From contig JAJKFJ010021427.1 of assembly GCA_027382625.1 (NCBI GenBank), positions 29,465-93,464 on the forward strand: DNA of 64,000 bases. The letters run 5' to 3'. The position numbers and the translations under genes were made by a program. Source of the DNA: Tetmemena sp. SeJ-2015 (Eukaryota > Ciliophora > Spirotrichea > Sporadotrichida > Oxytrichidae). This document shows, piece after piece, positions 43,810 to 56,899 of the stretch. The notes under the pieces are model-generated. The model had not been told where the DNA came from, searched no databases, and was given only the letters and a program-made list of their open reading frames with translations. Position 1 is the stretch's first letter. Each line of letters starts with the position of its first letter.

Positions 43810-45180
43810 TAAAAGTATACTTGATTGACTTTTGTTATTTTAATGATATTGATTAAGAAACTGTAAAAAATATCATGTTAAAATTTTCTCTGCATAATCA
43901 AAGGTGCTTTAAAAATTTATTTAAAATATTAAACTATCTAGGTTTACTAGTAACTTTGATATAGGTAGCTGTTGTAGTAAATCATTTAATCCTTCAATTA
44001 TTTATAAAGTATTTTTAAGGAAAAATTTTAGTATGAAAATTTATAACCTTTAAAAATTAAAAGTAATTTTTTCTTCATATAGCAATAATCAAAATTATCT
44101 TTTTAGATGAATAATAAATTTTTTATTTTCTCTCTTTAAGTAGGACATAGAATATTTTTAATCGATAATTAATATGTTATCAATTTCAATTTATAGTTAC
44201 ACCAAACTAGTCTTGTGATAGGAGTTGAAAATTTCCGATCATTATTTTCGGCTATTAAGAGTTGTCCTCTTGCTCTAAATTTATGACTCTCTCTCTCTAT
44301 TGATAGGTAATAATAAGTATTTTAAGAGGTTAAAACTTTTTAATATCAAATGAGTAATATTTAAGTGTAATGAGGAAGTTTATAAGGGCTTAAACTCTAT
44401 CTATTTTTTAATATTTTTACATTAATTTGACTCACTAATTCATTAGATTTTCCAAGTCAAGAGGAATTTAATCTATAATTATTTAATAGAGAGTTGATTT
44501 TTAAATTCATAATTTTAGATATTTATAAAAGTTAATGAAATAAGTATTTAGTAATTTTCTCATCCGATGAAAAAATCTTTTTAAATATTTTTAGATTTGC
44601 AACTCAAAATACGTTTTGATAAATTAAATTTTAATTTGGTTTGTTAATTGCTAAGGGTATGTTGTATTCTAAATAAAACTATTTTTATTATTGTTTTTAA
44701 TAATTTTTTTCTTTTACATGATTAATTTGAAAGATAATAGGGTTTCGAATAGTAAATTCATTTATTTAAATTTAAATTTTTAAATTCTAGCTTACAACAT
44801 ATTTTTTTATTAAAAGTAAGAGAGATATTCTAAGTTGAAATCCGATTTAAATTTTTAGATATTTTTTTAAATGAATCTTTTTTCCCCACATGTTTTGATT
44901 TAATTTATTATAAATTAAGTGTATCTTATTCTTCATTAAAAGAAGACTCCAAAATTTTTGAACTTTTCTTAAATTAAATTTTACTTGAATAATTTTATAA
45001 GTTGGAAGATTTATATGGTTTCTAATCTGAATGAGTTTATTATAAGGGATTATATTTATATTTGAAGAGAAGATGCGTACATTTAATTATATTTATAAAT
45101 AGGAGGTTTAAATTAAATAAGAATTTGTGTGATATTATTTTTGTTGTAAAAGTCCTGATAAAGGGGCTAATAAATTGGAG
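43810..45180. other. AT-rich gap with one weak coding candidate
   Basis: A minus-strand run at ~44,200-44,275 (RARGQLLIAENNDRKFSTPI) may be another small blade piece but has no paralogue I could find. Otherwise low-complexity spacer. Confidence 0.35.
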
Positions 45181-45184
45181 AACT

Positions 45185-45615
45185 AGTGAGGTATAGAGTT
45201 TTGCTCCAAACTACAGATCCATCTAATTATGACAGTCCTAATGTACCAGTATGCTGTTTACCGCCATTTACAAAGTGATAAAGTGAGAATACGTAACTAC
45301 TACTGAACTCAACATTCCTTCCAACCATTTCAAAACTATTTGTGCCTTAGTCTCCATAGTTCCTCATAAACTTAAATTTGTAGTCCTTGTCCAACTTTAA
45401 CACGTAAATAATTTCAAACAAATTATTCAAACTATAAATAAAAATTCTCAATTAGTTTAGACAGATGGTTGTAGCTCTTTCGAAAAAGCATTCTTGAAAC
45501 CTCAGTTAATATTTATTATAATTAAGTAAAAATATACATTAATTTATATTTAATTAAATTAAAACCTAGCCAGTAAAATACTGATCTCCTGTAGTTTTGT
45601 CCACTCTGTAAATTA
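45185..45615 (-). CDS. Locus II, propeller P5' middle pieces
   Basis: 45,190-45,400 reads DYKFKFMRNYGDQGTNSFEM, VGRNVEFSSSYVFSLYHFVN, GGKQHTGTLGLSQLDGSVVW then SKTL; 45,565-45,605 reads RVDKTTGDQYFTGQV. The first pairs with locus I 5,757-5,990. TAG and TAA are Gln within GLSQ-DGS, at the same residue as the TAA in locus I. Confidence 0.75.
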
Positions 45616-45899
45616 ATTATTATAGTAGAATTTGTAAAAATAATTATCTATAATATAGAAAAAATAATAATGAAATTATTAGGCGAAGATTTAGATTTTT
45701 ATACACAAAATATTTAATGAAGGATTTATTGAAAAAGAGAGATAGACAAAAAGACTTGCAAAAAGTTTATTTTTATTTTCTTCTTCCATCAAAATTAAAT
45801 AAATATTCTCAGCTAAAAATGTTATCATTTAAAAATATTAAGTTTTTATAAATTTATCATAAAAAGTAAATTATAAAATATGTAGTCGGTGAAATATAA

Positions 45900-47125
45900 T
45901 TGCCCTCTAACAGCAAGATGCCTGCCATAGCTGAATTAACCATTAGGGCTATGCCGAAGCATCATTATATATATCTTATCTTAAACATTAAATTTGTCAT
46001 ATTTATTCTTAAAAATAAGTTAAGAATTTTAAAACCAAATTTGGCACAATTAAATTTTTCTATTTTCTAATTTTTATATCAAATTATTCCTTTAGTTTAT
46101 AACTCATTGTAAAAATAGTTATAGCTTATTTGTTCCTGCCATTTAGAATATAAAACAAAGTTAAATATTGGAGGACTAAATAATTTAAAGCATAATCTTT
46201 ATTTATAAATAATTATGGAGTCTTGATCTGAATAAGACTTAGTTGAGAATGCTGTGTAAATCATATCGTTTATACCATAGTAAGTCAAGCAAAACGATAG
46301 ACCATTCAAAATAAACATTATTAGTCTAAATAAATTACATTTAACTATTCATTATAAAAATAAATTATTTAACTTAAAAGAAATTTACTTATTATAAATT
46401 AAGAAATTAATTTTAAATCTTCTAGGCATTGAAGTATTTATATTTTTTATTAAAATATTACCATTCGATTAAGCATGAAATTCTAAGCAACTTTGATCCT
46501 TGCAACTTCTTGTAGTAGGCCTGTGTAAAGAGTTACCTCATCACAAGTTTTTATCTTGGTTAATTTCTTGGTTCGAGTCAAAGACATCAATACCTCTTCA
46601 CTGTACCTCCTATCGTAATGGTGGAAGAACATACTCATCTTATAATTTGAAGAGCTATCGAACAAGCCCCATATTGGACTACCTTCTTTACAATTTAACG
46701 GCCAACATTTTACAACTCCTCATTTATTATTTTAATTTAATTCCGATTTTCATTTAAATTTTAACTATAATTAAAAATAAATTTATTTTGACTTGAGAAA
46801 GAAATTCTTATTTTATAAATCAAAAATTAATTTAAATGATTTTGTAACATTGAAAGAATAATTTATTATTTTTATTAAACGCAGATAAGCAAAAATTATT
46901 CTTCAATTCAAATACAAATTGTCTCTATTATTTTCTTTAAAGTTAAAAAATTTGAATATAAGTTGATGAAATTTATGTTTTATTTTTTTATTATGTTTTA
47001 TCTTTAATTATTTTATAACTTAAGTAATTTATTTAGTGGTGATATGATTATTTATTCTTGTTCTAAATGGTGATGAAGAAGTTCAAATTAAGTCCTATAG
47101 TCACGGACTACAAAAATCCTGCGTA
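45900..47125 (-). CDS. Locus II, propeller P5' early blades
   Basis: 47,068-47,122 reads YAGFLQSVTIGLNLNFFITI (pairs with 8.29 kb). 46,455-46,685 is a long clean frame: EGSPIWGLFDSSSNYKMSMF, FHHYDRRYSEEVLMSLTRTK, CDEVTLYTGLLQEVARIKVA. 46,216-46,318 reads NGLSFCLTYYGINDMIYTAF. 45,900-45,965 reads NDASAQPQWLIQLWQAS or, in another frame, MVNSAMAGILLLEGNYISP. Counterparts of the 46.2-46.7 kb pieces were not found in locus I, where an unrelated plus-strand ORF occupies that interval. Confidence 0.72.
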
Positions 47126-47609
47126 TTATAAATAAAACATTAAAGAGACTTTAAGATCACTTAATTTTGAAGTATCTTTACTAAAATAATTTATAAACAG
47201 TGAAATACAATTCCATTTCTCTCTCAAATTGATATCTATTATTTAAAGAAGTTTGTTGAAAAAATTGTACAAAATTTTCTGTTTTTGTGGACTCTTTAAG
47301 GTAAATGGTTTAAAAGTATGATAAGAAAATTTCAAATTCCATAATTATAAATTTTAAACAGTTTTAAATTTTAAGGGCAGAGAAGAATATTTCCTAGATT
47401 AAATTAAATCGTAACTGTAACTTTGTTTTATAATATAATATAGAGAGTTTTTTCTCAATAAAGATATTTTAGTTGAATTTATGATTTATTGTCCAAATTT
47501 CTCATGAAAAGCTAAATATATTTCTATAAAACTAATAGAGAGTGAAAAAATTAAGTATTTAAGATATAAATTAAATGATAAAATTTATTTTAATATATTA
47601 ATATTGCAA

Positions 47610-48275
47610 TAGACGGTAGGATCATCAGTGAGATCACTATCCTTTGTTATTCCACACATTACAAAATTATCTCCGTCGGCATCCATATCCATATTTTGCC
47701 AATCCATGGTTGATGAAGTTGATTTGAAATAGAAAGAAAGGTAAATTAGAGTAGGGCACTAAATAGCAGTCTATCCATAAGCTATTTACGGGTAAACTTC
47801 AACCACAAATGTCTTCTCTGTAAATATGGCTAACTTATATCCCAAATATTTTTAAAGATTCCCATCTATTTTTAACAAAATTTATCTTCTCTAATAAAAT
47901 TGATTATAATTAAAGCCTAAAAGCAAAATTAGTTAAATTTTACAACAATATGCAAGCTTATTTATTTTAAATAATTATTTAATTAACTTATCTTGAATTG
48001 CAAATCTGATTCTGATAATATAAGTCCCAATATCTGTTGTAGCTGGTGACTATTTAAAAATGTTAATAACTTAAAAAGACATGGCAAGTGTTGAAGCAGA
48101 TGATGTGTTTGTAAATGATAGGAAAGTTGGAGGCGTAGTGAATCTGTCAACTGACCAAGTAAATACCAATGGAGAGTCTAAGCAATCGCTTGGCCAATCT
48201 ATACTGTAAGATAAAATAGATGCAGAATTAGGTAGCACTACAATTTGGTCCTTTGGATCTTCAGTAAAGATATAA
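47610..48275 (-). CDS. Locus II, Ig-like domain 4' joined to start of propeller P5'
   Basis: Upper piece: SIDWPSDCLDSPLVFTW-like strand then PTFLSFTNTSSASTLAM, IES, SPATTDIGTYIIRIRFAIQD. Lower piece (47,610-47,830): EKTFVVEVYPQIAYGQTAIQ, CPTLIYLSFYFKSTSSTMDW, MDMDADGDNFVMCGITKDSD. It aligns through its length with locus I 8,458-8,962. In locus II a further ~170-bp spacer separates the two pieces (47,830-48,000), absent in locus I. The opening residues of the upper piece are approximate. Confidence 0.8.
48048..48080. other. IES, 30-bp period, pointer GTC
   Basis: Coding strand GCCAT-GTC-[TTTTTAAGTTATTAACA...AAATA]-GTC-ACCAGCT. Excision gives GCC ATG TCA CCA GCT ACA, equal to the locus I protein after its own IES is removed. 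The spacer is in frame and lacks TGA, so only the paralogue reveals it. Confidence 0.65.
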
Positions 48276-48904
48276 TTTAGATGGGGCCTTGAGAATTACA
48301 GTTCAGGTACAAAGAATCGTAAATTCTGTTCAAGCTGGTATTCACTCAAAAATATGAAATAAAATGCTTTATTCAAATTGGAATTTAACCAAGTAGAAAA
48401 AGATTTGGAGATCAACAAAATTATTTTTAATATTTTTAACTTTTAATATGCAGAACTAAGACATAAATTTAATTGGTATAATCAATGGATCCTATCTTCC
48501 AATAAAATTAAAGTTGTTTATCAAAATTTAAGCAAATGGCTTACAAAAATTATTTTTTTCACAAAATATAAAAAATTTTGACTTGACTTTTCTAGTTCTT
48601 CAGGATATCGATAATCCGGCAATATTCTTTTTAATAAGTTTAAATTTGATATCGTAATTAAATGAAACAATTATTTTCTACTTCAGCGATCTAACATTAT
48701 CCTTCTTTAAAATTAAGGATTAAATATTTCAAATTTAATGACGATCGATGCTTTTATTTAAAATATTTAAAAATCATAATTATAGTAAAGGACAAATTAC
48801 TAATTAAGTTTTATTTTTAAAAGTTGAGATTGACTTAAATTTTTAAATAAGATTGATATTAAGTCTATATTATTTTATTGATTGCTGTAATACTCGAAGT
48901 AGAT

Positions 48905-49060
48905 TTATAATTATTAATTTAAAAAAGATTTTAGGGAGAGCCTCAAATTGGAACTCTCCATATAAATAATTTATATTCGACAGTAAATCTATAATTTCCA
49001 AGAAAATTGGAAGATGTTGGAGTATAAGAAGTATTCACAGTCAAATCCCTAAAATGCTAT
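48905..49060 (-). CDS. Locus II, Ig-like domain 4', N-terminal part
   Basis: Reads LTVNTSYTPTSSNFLGNYRF then TVEYKLFIW, one frame ending at TGA. Pairs with locus I 9,262-9,405 (FTVSSSDYLASS). Short beta-rich segment; flanks are AT-rich. Confidence 0.6.
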
Positions 49061-49319
49061 AATATATAGTTCCCAAAAAAAACAATAAAAATTAAAGGCT
49101 AATAAATTATCCTCTTGTTAGTTTTTAAATTATTTTTTCTTCAAAATAAAGCATATCTTGAATTATTATATGATTTAAATTTTATCACACAAATTTTTTC
49201 TCTCTCAATTAGATCGATCATATTAAATCTAGCATTTATTTACTAAAATTTTAGGATTGAGTCAAGTACATATTATAAAAATTATTTAAAATAGGAGATT
49301 GATTAAAATAATAAATTGA

Positions 49320-49560
49320 GAGTTGCAAATTCGTGGCTGTTAAATTCTCAGATTCTTCCTCTGATATGCAACTAATTTCTCAAGCTTAATATGGGTTTCT
49401 TCTTAAGCACCTCTGAGTAGCGAGATATGCCGTGCGCTAGATCCCACTTTCCATATATGTTTTATTGTTAATGTTGTGTCGCCTATAACTCTTGACTGAG
49501 CGCTCCCTTACAAAAGTCCATTTTAATTTCATAACTATATTTCATTTTCCATTAATTTAT
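49320..49560 (-). repeat. Dispersed repeat with coding remnant (copy 2 of 3)
   Basis: Minus frame from ATG reads MKYSYEIKMDFCKGALSQEL, then IYGKWDLAHGISRYSEVLKK and KPILSLRN to TGA. The FCKGALSQELQA segment aligns with FCVRVLCQEFQA at 57.05 kb, and the SEVLKKKPIL segment with copies at 5.3 and 57.0 kb. Less AT-rich than surroundings. It lies between Ig4' and the 1.05-kb TIR element. Likely a decayed germline-limited gene or transposon piece. Confidence 0.45.
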
Positions 49561-49879
49561 CAGCTTTAAAATTCATTATAACATAATATTTTTTAGGATA
49601 AAATTTACAAAAATTAAAATTTATGCTTTGTTATCCTACAATAAATTTAAAATTAAAGTTTTATTTTAAGCTTATCAAATTAATTTTTAATTATCTTAAT
49701 TTTAAAATATTGTGAAAATCAGTGATAAAGACAATTAATTTAAAATACATAGAATAACTGCCAATTATTACCCCTTTTAGAAATCGGGGTTTGATATAGT
49801 GACAATAATTATTCAAATACATTGATAGGACGTTTAAGTAATAACAGTCTCTAAAATGCAATTTTTATTTTTCGTACTG

Positions 49880-50686
49880 CTATCTGCTCTTCACCTTCTA
49901 TTATTGAATCTTATCTTCTATCCTGCTTCCCTTTTCTTTAAGAATCCTTCAATGAATTCGTGCATATCTTTCTAGGGATGAGGGAGGGTAGTCATTCTGT
50001 AGACTTAGAAATGCGACAATACTATGGATAAGAAGCTTGCGCATTTCCTATCGAATGACTTTTCTGAGAGCTCCCTAAACTGCGAAAGCGATAAACAAAA
50101 GATAAGTAATAAATAAATGAATTTCATGATCCACCCCAATTCGCACCAATCACCACCCAAATTCGCACCAATTACCACCCGAATTCGCACCAATTAGATA
50201 TCCTTTTCTTGGCTATTTCTCAAAAGTATGAAGTTGTTTAATTGTGTAGTGTACTTACTCATCTCTCCGAGGGTTTATATCTCCTCCTTGTAGTGCAGTA
50301 GCTATATCTGCTTCTTTGAAATACTTTGCATTCAGCATGCTTTATTATTGCCTCTCCAACGATTTCATCTGTCGAGTTTTAGCCGAGTCCTATCCTCTCA
50401 GCAGTCACGATATTAGTATGCGAAGGACCATCTTATTGGAGCTCCCACTCAAGTACCCACTTTGCTCCATGAAGTATTCGCCAATGCGTGTCATCAAATA
50501 TAATGGCCATCACTAAAAGTAGAATAAGCTTGTGCTTTTGAAAATACTAGAGGAGTCCTTCGAGCATTGTCCTAGACATAGTTTCAAGAAATACCCACTT
50601 AATATCCAATTCTGCTCCAAGTCCTGATTTTCTTGTTGTTCCATTGTTGCACAAATAGAAGAAACCCCAAATATTATTTAAGAGTT
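49880..50686 (-). CDS. Unknown protein of the 1.05-kb TIR element
   Basis: From ~50,686 a frame reads NIWGFFYLCNNGTTRKSGLG, AELDIKWVFLETMSRTMLEG, LLQYFQKHKLILLLVMAIIF, DDTHWRILHGAKWVLEWELQ, VTAERIGLGQNSTDEIVGEA, CKVFQRSRYSYCTTRRRYKP to TGA ~50,265; an alternative start is ATG 50,642 in another frame. A GTAAGT...AAATAG gap (50 nt) could be an intron, followed by the 22-bp repeats (IGANxGGxWCE) and a second run ending MTTLPHPQKDMHEFIEGFLK. TAA/TAG are Gln. The order IIFDDTHW is suggestive but I cannot assign a transposase family. Confidence 0.5.
50136..50197. repeat. Three ~22-bp tandem units
   Basis: (C)CAATTCGCACCAATCACCAC, CAAATTCGCACCAATTACCA and CGAATTCGCACCAATTAGAT follow one another directly. 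They lie within the 1.05-kb TIR element and would encode a repeated IGANxGG(D/N)WCE segment on the minus strand. Confidence 0.8.
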
Positions 50687-50759
50687 TATTAATTAATTAG
50701 CAGTTATTCTATGTATTTTAAATTAATTGTCTTTATCACTGATTTTCACAATAATCTTT

Positions 50760-53560
50760 CTTTGAATTTAATTAAATATGAAAATCAATTGAATTTTTTG
50801 CCTTTTGATTTTAAAATTCAGAATCTCATTTTAAATTTTTAATAAAATAATTTGGTTTTTTTATCCTTTATCATTGAAGAATATAAAAAAGATAATTAGT
50901 TGATAAATTTTAGTTAAATTAAATTATATTTATTTTTTATTTAGATATATATAAAACGCTTGGAATATTATATTTGCGAGTACAATTTGAAATAATCACT
51001 TAATATGTATAAGTAGTTTTAGAAAACTTCAATGCATGTTTTCGGGGCTTGAAAAGATAAAGTGAACTAAAGTAGAACACTTCTTCAATAATTTTATTGC
51101 TCAAATTAACTAGAAAACATAAAAAATAATTGTTGAAGTTTTTATTCTCAAGAAATTTATTTTGTTTTTAATGTTTCTGTTATTTTAATAAAAATATCTT
51201 AATAGCCTTAAATTGCAACAAAACATAAATACTAATTATATTGGCAATTATAAATTACTATTTTTCTAAGCTTGAAAAAAAATATTATTTGTTTTCAATA
51301 TATTTAAACTTGAAGTTACAAAAAATAGATATAGAATTATATATTTGCGATTGGTTAAGAGAATTAAAAGGAATAATAAATAAATTTATTTATACTTAGA
51401 CTATTTTATGCTAAACATTACAATTATATTGCATTTAATTTAAAGAAACATAAAGTCTAGTTTACAAATTTTAAAGTAAAATTAAAAAGAATTATATATT
51501 TAAAAATACTTCTTCTGTGGTCAACGTCATAATCTTAAACCATAAACATTAGAAAATTCCTTACATATTTAGAAAAATATATTCATTTAAATTATGATCA
51601 TATCTTTTTAATTTTCTTACATCCTCGATTTTAAATTTATTGATTTGAGAAAAACACATAAAGCATGTTATTAAAAATCATTAATGCTTGACCAAAAAAT
51701 TTAACAATTATTAATTTAATATTCAATAAGAAATTTTTCAATAATTAATCTAAAGAAAAAATATTCTATAAATTAATTAACACATCTGAATTAAAGATTT
51801 AATTTAAAAGATCTTATTTTTATATATTTTTGAAAAAGCAAACATAAAAAATTATTTAAAAAATCGAATGGAATTCTAAATAATTATCATAATTCTTTAA
51901 TCCATACTTCTTTAATATAATTTATTTGGATTATAATTACTTCATCTTTGATAACTTTTATTTAAGATTAAATAAATATTAAGAAATTTATAGTATTTAA
52001 ATTTAAACCAAAAGCTTCGTCATTCTAATAGTCCATAAAGCTATAAAGAGTTATATAATAAAGAGAACATACTATAGTATAATTTAATTTTTTATATTAA
52101 GCATATAAAATTTTATATAAATTAGCTGTAGAGAATATACCCAAAAGAAAAGTAATTTATTTTTAATTCCAAAGTTATTTTTAAAGACTTAAAAATTGCT
52201 TTAGCATTAAATTAGTTTTTGAAATCTGCATCCCTAAAAAATTTGATCGTCAACTAGAAATTTTTTCTAGTTTAAAGAAAATAAATTAGATCAATTATAT
52301 TTAATATTATTTAATTTATACAATTTATGATTTTCGAAATTGCTTTTAAAAAAATTAAATAAAATTTAATTAAAATTTTCGTAATATCATAAAATTTATA
52401 TCGCAATAGGATGCAAGTACGATTGATAGATCATTATAGTATTTAATTATAAATAAATATTTTAGAAATTTTATGTAAGCTTTAAAAAGTGAAGAGACCA
52501 AATAAATTCTCTTAAAAGTTTTAAACATTTTATATTTTTTTTGCATTAAAAAATAAAACCTTTATTTTTTTAAACTTAATTATTTTCAGAAGAATTTTAA
52601 ATGAGGTCTCGATTTAAATGAATAAACATTATTTTTAAAACAAGTGTAAATTAATACTTAATCTCTCTATTTTAATTAGAATTCATTTTTAATTGGAAAA
52701 AAAAATAGTTTAAGTTTATTCAAATTCTTATTATGATAATCAATTTAAATTATTTTCAAGAAAGAAAATGTTTTTAAAGCATATTTCAATAGTTATTTTA
52801 ACAAATATTCTAGTTAAATAATATATGCCTTAAATTTCATAATCCAAAATAATATTTATTTAATATTGAAAATTAAAACAGAAATTGGTTTTAATTCTTA
52901 TAAAATAGAATTATTTATTTTTTTAAGTAGATCTGACTTTAGAAACTTAGTTAGATACTTTAAATTATTATGCAAAAAAAGTATTTACTTTTCAATTAAG
53001 AAAAGAAATTTATAGGATTAATAAATGCATAATGTTTTATTAAATAATCAAAATTTAAATATAAATTCATTAACTTAAATTAAGATTAATGAAATCTTCT
53101 CAGATAATTTTTTATGCAATGAAAATATATTATTTTTCAACAAAGATTTATATACAATTAATTTATTTTTTAAATAAAGTTTAATCTTTGAAGTATAATC
53201 TTATTAAAATTAAAAATTATAATAAAATATCATAAGAAACTTTAATTGCTTTATGCTTTATAATTTTAAAGACATAAATGGATTTATTTAATTTTTAAGA
53301 TAATTTATTTTAAATAAAAATTAACTTTCTGTAGTTGATTATTGCAAACAAATATAAAATTTATTAATTCATATTTAGTAAATAATAAATAGCAACAATC
53401 ATTTCCTAAATTAAATATTTGAAAATTGCAGATAAGTTTTTTTTTCTCAAAATAATTGGGATACATTTTGTAGTATTTTAAAGAGAAATTAAATATTCAT
53501 AATTTAATTTTTTATTGTTGAGTTGCTTATTGATATATATTTTATTTTCTTTTAATTTAT
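50760..53560. other. Long AT-rich gap, nothing coding seen
   Basis: About 2.8 kb of low-complexity AT-rich DNA between the 1.05-kb TIR element and the last P4' piece of locus II. I see no supported gene, repeat or structure. A 64-codon plus ORF at 53,515-53,709 overlaps the minus-strand P4' coding and is a shadow. Confidence 0.55.
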
Positions 53561-53564
53561 TTAA

Positions 53565-55490
53565 TAGCCTGGCTCATGGTGAAAAGCGTAAACATAATAT
53601 GTGTCATTGGCAATTTAGATTATTGTATTTGAAAATATTGAAAATGATTTTAATTTTTGAAGGCTTACGTAGGAGTTTTAATAGCCATCGAAACATGAGT
53701 GCTTGGTAGCTTTTAAAATAGTCATTGAAGGAACATCAAATTTTATCAATTGAAAGACTTTTGGATTAGCTTCAGATAGTCTATAAAAATATATTAACTC
53801 TTTTTGTTTTATTTTTATATTAGTTAGCTTATCTTAATTGTATTTTAATTCATACTAACTTATATTCTTGAAAATTATTTAAAGCTCTAATTCAATCAAA
53901 TTTAATTCATAATGTTATTGAGTAAAATAAATAAAATTCTACCATACTAGAGCTCGCAATTTTATAATCGTTATTGAAAAATAAAATAAGAGATAAAAAT
54001 AATTTTAATCTTATTTTGCGTTTGGTTAAGCATTACAGTTCTGGTAAAAAGATTTGAGAGCATAATCACTTTATTTTTTAAATAAATTTGCTGTAATCTA
54101 CGCTAAAAAAATAAAAGTTTCCTTAAAACAAACCCTCATAAATTTATTATAATACGATAATTATATTCACTTTTAAAAATTAATTTATTAGAAGCTCTCA
54201 AGAAGCTATTTTTTGTAACTTATCTTATTTAAGATTTTATAAATTTCAGTATTTTGCTTTTTTAATTAAAGTACTTTAATTACTTTTCAGGAAAAATATT
54301 GTAAATGAAATAACTTATTTATTGTCCATAATAAACATTAGTTCCATCTGTAATCATATCGTATTTAAATATAAGTTATTTAAATACAATATCCATAAGG
54401 TTTTTTTTTATTTTCTATTGATTTATAATGCTTTTCTTTTTAATTGAAATGACATTAAAGAAATACAAATTAATTCTGCTATAAGAATTAATCATCTTAA
54501 ATTTGGTATTTAATTACTTTAAAGAATATAAAGAAATTTAAATTTAAAATCTACCGAGTAAGATTAAAAGTTTAATATAGGAGTTAGAGATTCGAATTAA
54601 AATTTTTTCAAATATTTTCATTGCTTAAGTGTATTTCACAAATAAAAAATATCAAAAAATAATTTTGAATTTTCAAAATAAATTAAGAATAAAATTTATT
54701 TTTCCATTAAATCTTAAAGATTAATTTTATTTTTAATAATAATTATTAAAATGAATGATATCTCCAAAGAAGTTAGTGTTGATTATAAAATAAATGCATA
54801 TTAATATTTATTTGTTGATAGTTATTTGAATGCATGAAGAACTTATGTTGACCCCTGTAGATTTATAAAAGAGTGCAACGCATGAGTATTTATAAAAAAC
54901 TAATTTTAAGAATTAAAGGAATAATTATAATTGATAATTAAATTAATATAGATGTCTGATTTTTTAAAAATTGAATTTCTTTTTTGAATTTTTTTTTCTG
55001 GAATAGAAAACGCCATTGTAATAAGTATTGAATCTTCCTGCGTAATAATCAACATTAGTGAATATTGCTATGTTTGCCATGTTCCATTATTTTTAATTTT
55101 TATATCAACTATTTTATTAATTTTTCCTTAATTTTTTACAATAATAACTTGCTCTATTATCAAGCATACAGTAAAATTATATCAACGATTTCAAGATTAT
55201 TTTTATGAAATCATAAAAAGATATTTAAACAAAAATAGAGTTGACTATTTAAAAAATTATTTTTTAACAAATGTAATGTCTCTATATTTTTTAATATGAA
55301 CTTAGACAATAAATTTGAGAAAGTTTTTGTGAGAAATAGCCCATTTATTTTTAATAAATATCTTCTATTTATTAAATTATAATGATAAATTTTTAGAATT
55401 TTTTTAATTTAATGTATTACCATAAATTAAAAAGTAGGAGTAGTATTGTTATACTGGGTAAATACCGGTAATGTCTATCTTCATCATTTG
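53565..55490 (-). CDS. Locus II, propeller P4', 3' pieces
   Basis: 55,437-55,490 reads MKIDITGIYPVQQYYSYF. 55,011-55,082 reads MANIAIFTNVDYYAGRFNTY. 54,318-54,360 reads MITDGTNVYYGQQ. 53,668-53,780 reads EANPKVFQLIKFDVPSMTIL, then KATKHSCFDGYQNSY ending at a GTAAGC donor-like site. 53,570-53,625 reads IANDTYYVYAFHHEPGY. Each has a locus I counterpart (13.3, 12.0, 11.5 kb) in the same order, except 55.0 kb which I could not pair. Confidence 0.7.
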
Positions 55491-55754
55491 ATATATCATT
55501 TAAGTTAAAAGTTGTTATATATAAAAGACCATTAAAATATTATCTCTTAAACAGATTTAGATATTTTAAAGAATATTATTATATTGACTTTATAATACAA
55601 ATTTACTTTTTGCTTAAAATATTGTTTTTATAACTTACTAAAGTCTCCTTTAAGTTGAAAATTAATTTAGAGGTTGGATATAAAAATAATGATTGCTAAA
55701 TTCAAGAACGTGAATTTGATTATTTTCAAAATTTTAGCTCTGTCAAAGAATATC

Positions 55755-55935
55755 TTTATGCTTTTACACAGAATTTACCACACTTTATCTTAATTACTAA
55801 CCATATCTTCCATAATTTTGAAGAAAAAAAAAGATTACGACAGCCACTGCAAAACTTTGACTCAAATAAAAAGCAAGCATTTTATTCAATGAGTTATAAG
55901 GAGGCATTGTCTTAAAGGACTCTAATGTCATTCTT
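55755..55935 (-). CDS. Possible coding fragment with hydrophobic stretch
   Basis: Minus frame reads MTLESFKTMPPYNSLNKMLA, then FYLSQSFAVAVVIFF and, past TAG/TAA, a Gln-rich run to TGA. The hydrophobic run could be a membrane helix. No paralogue in locus I; the word AAGGAGGCATTGT is shared with 2,068 kb-equivalent spacer DNA at ~2,066. Weak evidence only. Confidence 0.25.
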
Positions 55936-56899
55936 CTGAAGTTTTTAAGATAACTCATTTTATAAAATATTAGCAGTATTTTGAGTTAATATTTAGGAAT
56001 TTTATTCTCGGAAGTGATATTTGAATTTAACATACTAATATTGAGTAATTCAAAGAATTGCATTTCCTTTTGAAAATATTTTTTAAAAAAAAGACCGTGG
56101 AATCGTATTTCATTCATAATTCATTTATTCTTTTTTTATAAAATTTTTTAATATAATATTTATTGTTTTTTAAGTGACTGATAAAAGGATTTTAAATTAA
56201 GCTACATTTTAAATGATAAAAAACAAAATATAATTCTATAGTAAATTTTTATTTAAATTCTTGATTTAAATATCCAATAAGATGCGCTGTTAGGTAAACA
56301 TTATTTAATAAATTAGATTTTAATAGAGAATAATAATTACAAAGTATTTTTAAATTATAAATTGCAGACATAAATTTGTTTAAGTCCTTTCTCCTCTACG
56401 TAACATACAGCTGATTTTTTAATATGAGAGAAATTATATGCCTAATATGAATAGTATAATTTAAAGGAAAGAATTTATTTGCTCAATATTTTGCTAATTT
56501 TAGATAAGAGGGAGTTTTTTCTCAAAATTGCATTATTTTTCTGAAATTCTAATTATTTTTAAGATAAACTTAATTGTTTAAAACTAAAATCTATAAAGAT
56601 ATTAATTTCAAATTTATAACTTGAAATTTCAATATAAGACAGGGTTTTATTTGCTAAAACCTTTCCTAATTAAAATATAATTTCTTAAGATTTGAATGAT
56701 TTTGGCTAAGATCTATTTTGAAGCCATTTAAAACATCTATATCTTCTGAGTAAGTACCAACTGATTTTCTTAAGTTAATATTTTATATGATTTTTTACAT
56801 TAAAGCAATAAAATTACTTTTAATTAAAAGCTAATATAGCTGAGAATTTAATTTTAATCAATGATTTGTTAAAATAATAAATAATGAGTATGCAACTTT

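Larger units (their letters stand above)
49708..50753. mobile_element. TIR element, 1.05 kb, with its own reading frame
   Basis: Ends are ~54-bp inverted repeats, 49,708-49,761 (TATTGTGAAAATCAGTGATA...) and 50,700-50,753, nearly identical, starting with TA on both sides as expected for a TA target duplication. The interior is less AT-rich, and carries a minus-strand ORF and a three-fold ~22-bp repeat. It lies in the long gap between the P4' and Ig4' pieces of locus II. Confidence 0.85.

Noticed and set aside
53515..53709. Plus ORF of 64 codons
   Set aside because: Overlaps minus-strand P4' pieces that are conserved at 11.5 and 12.0 kb.
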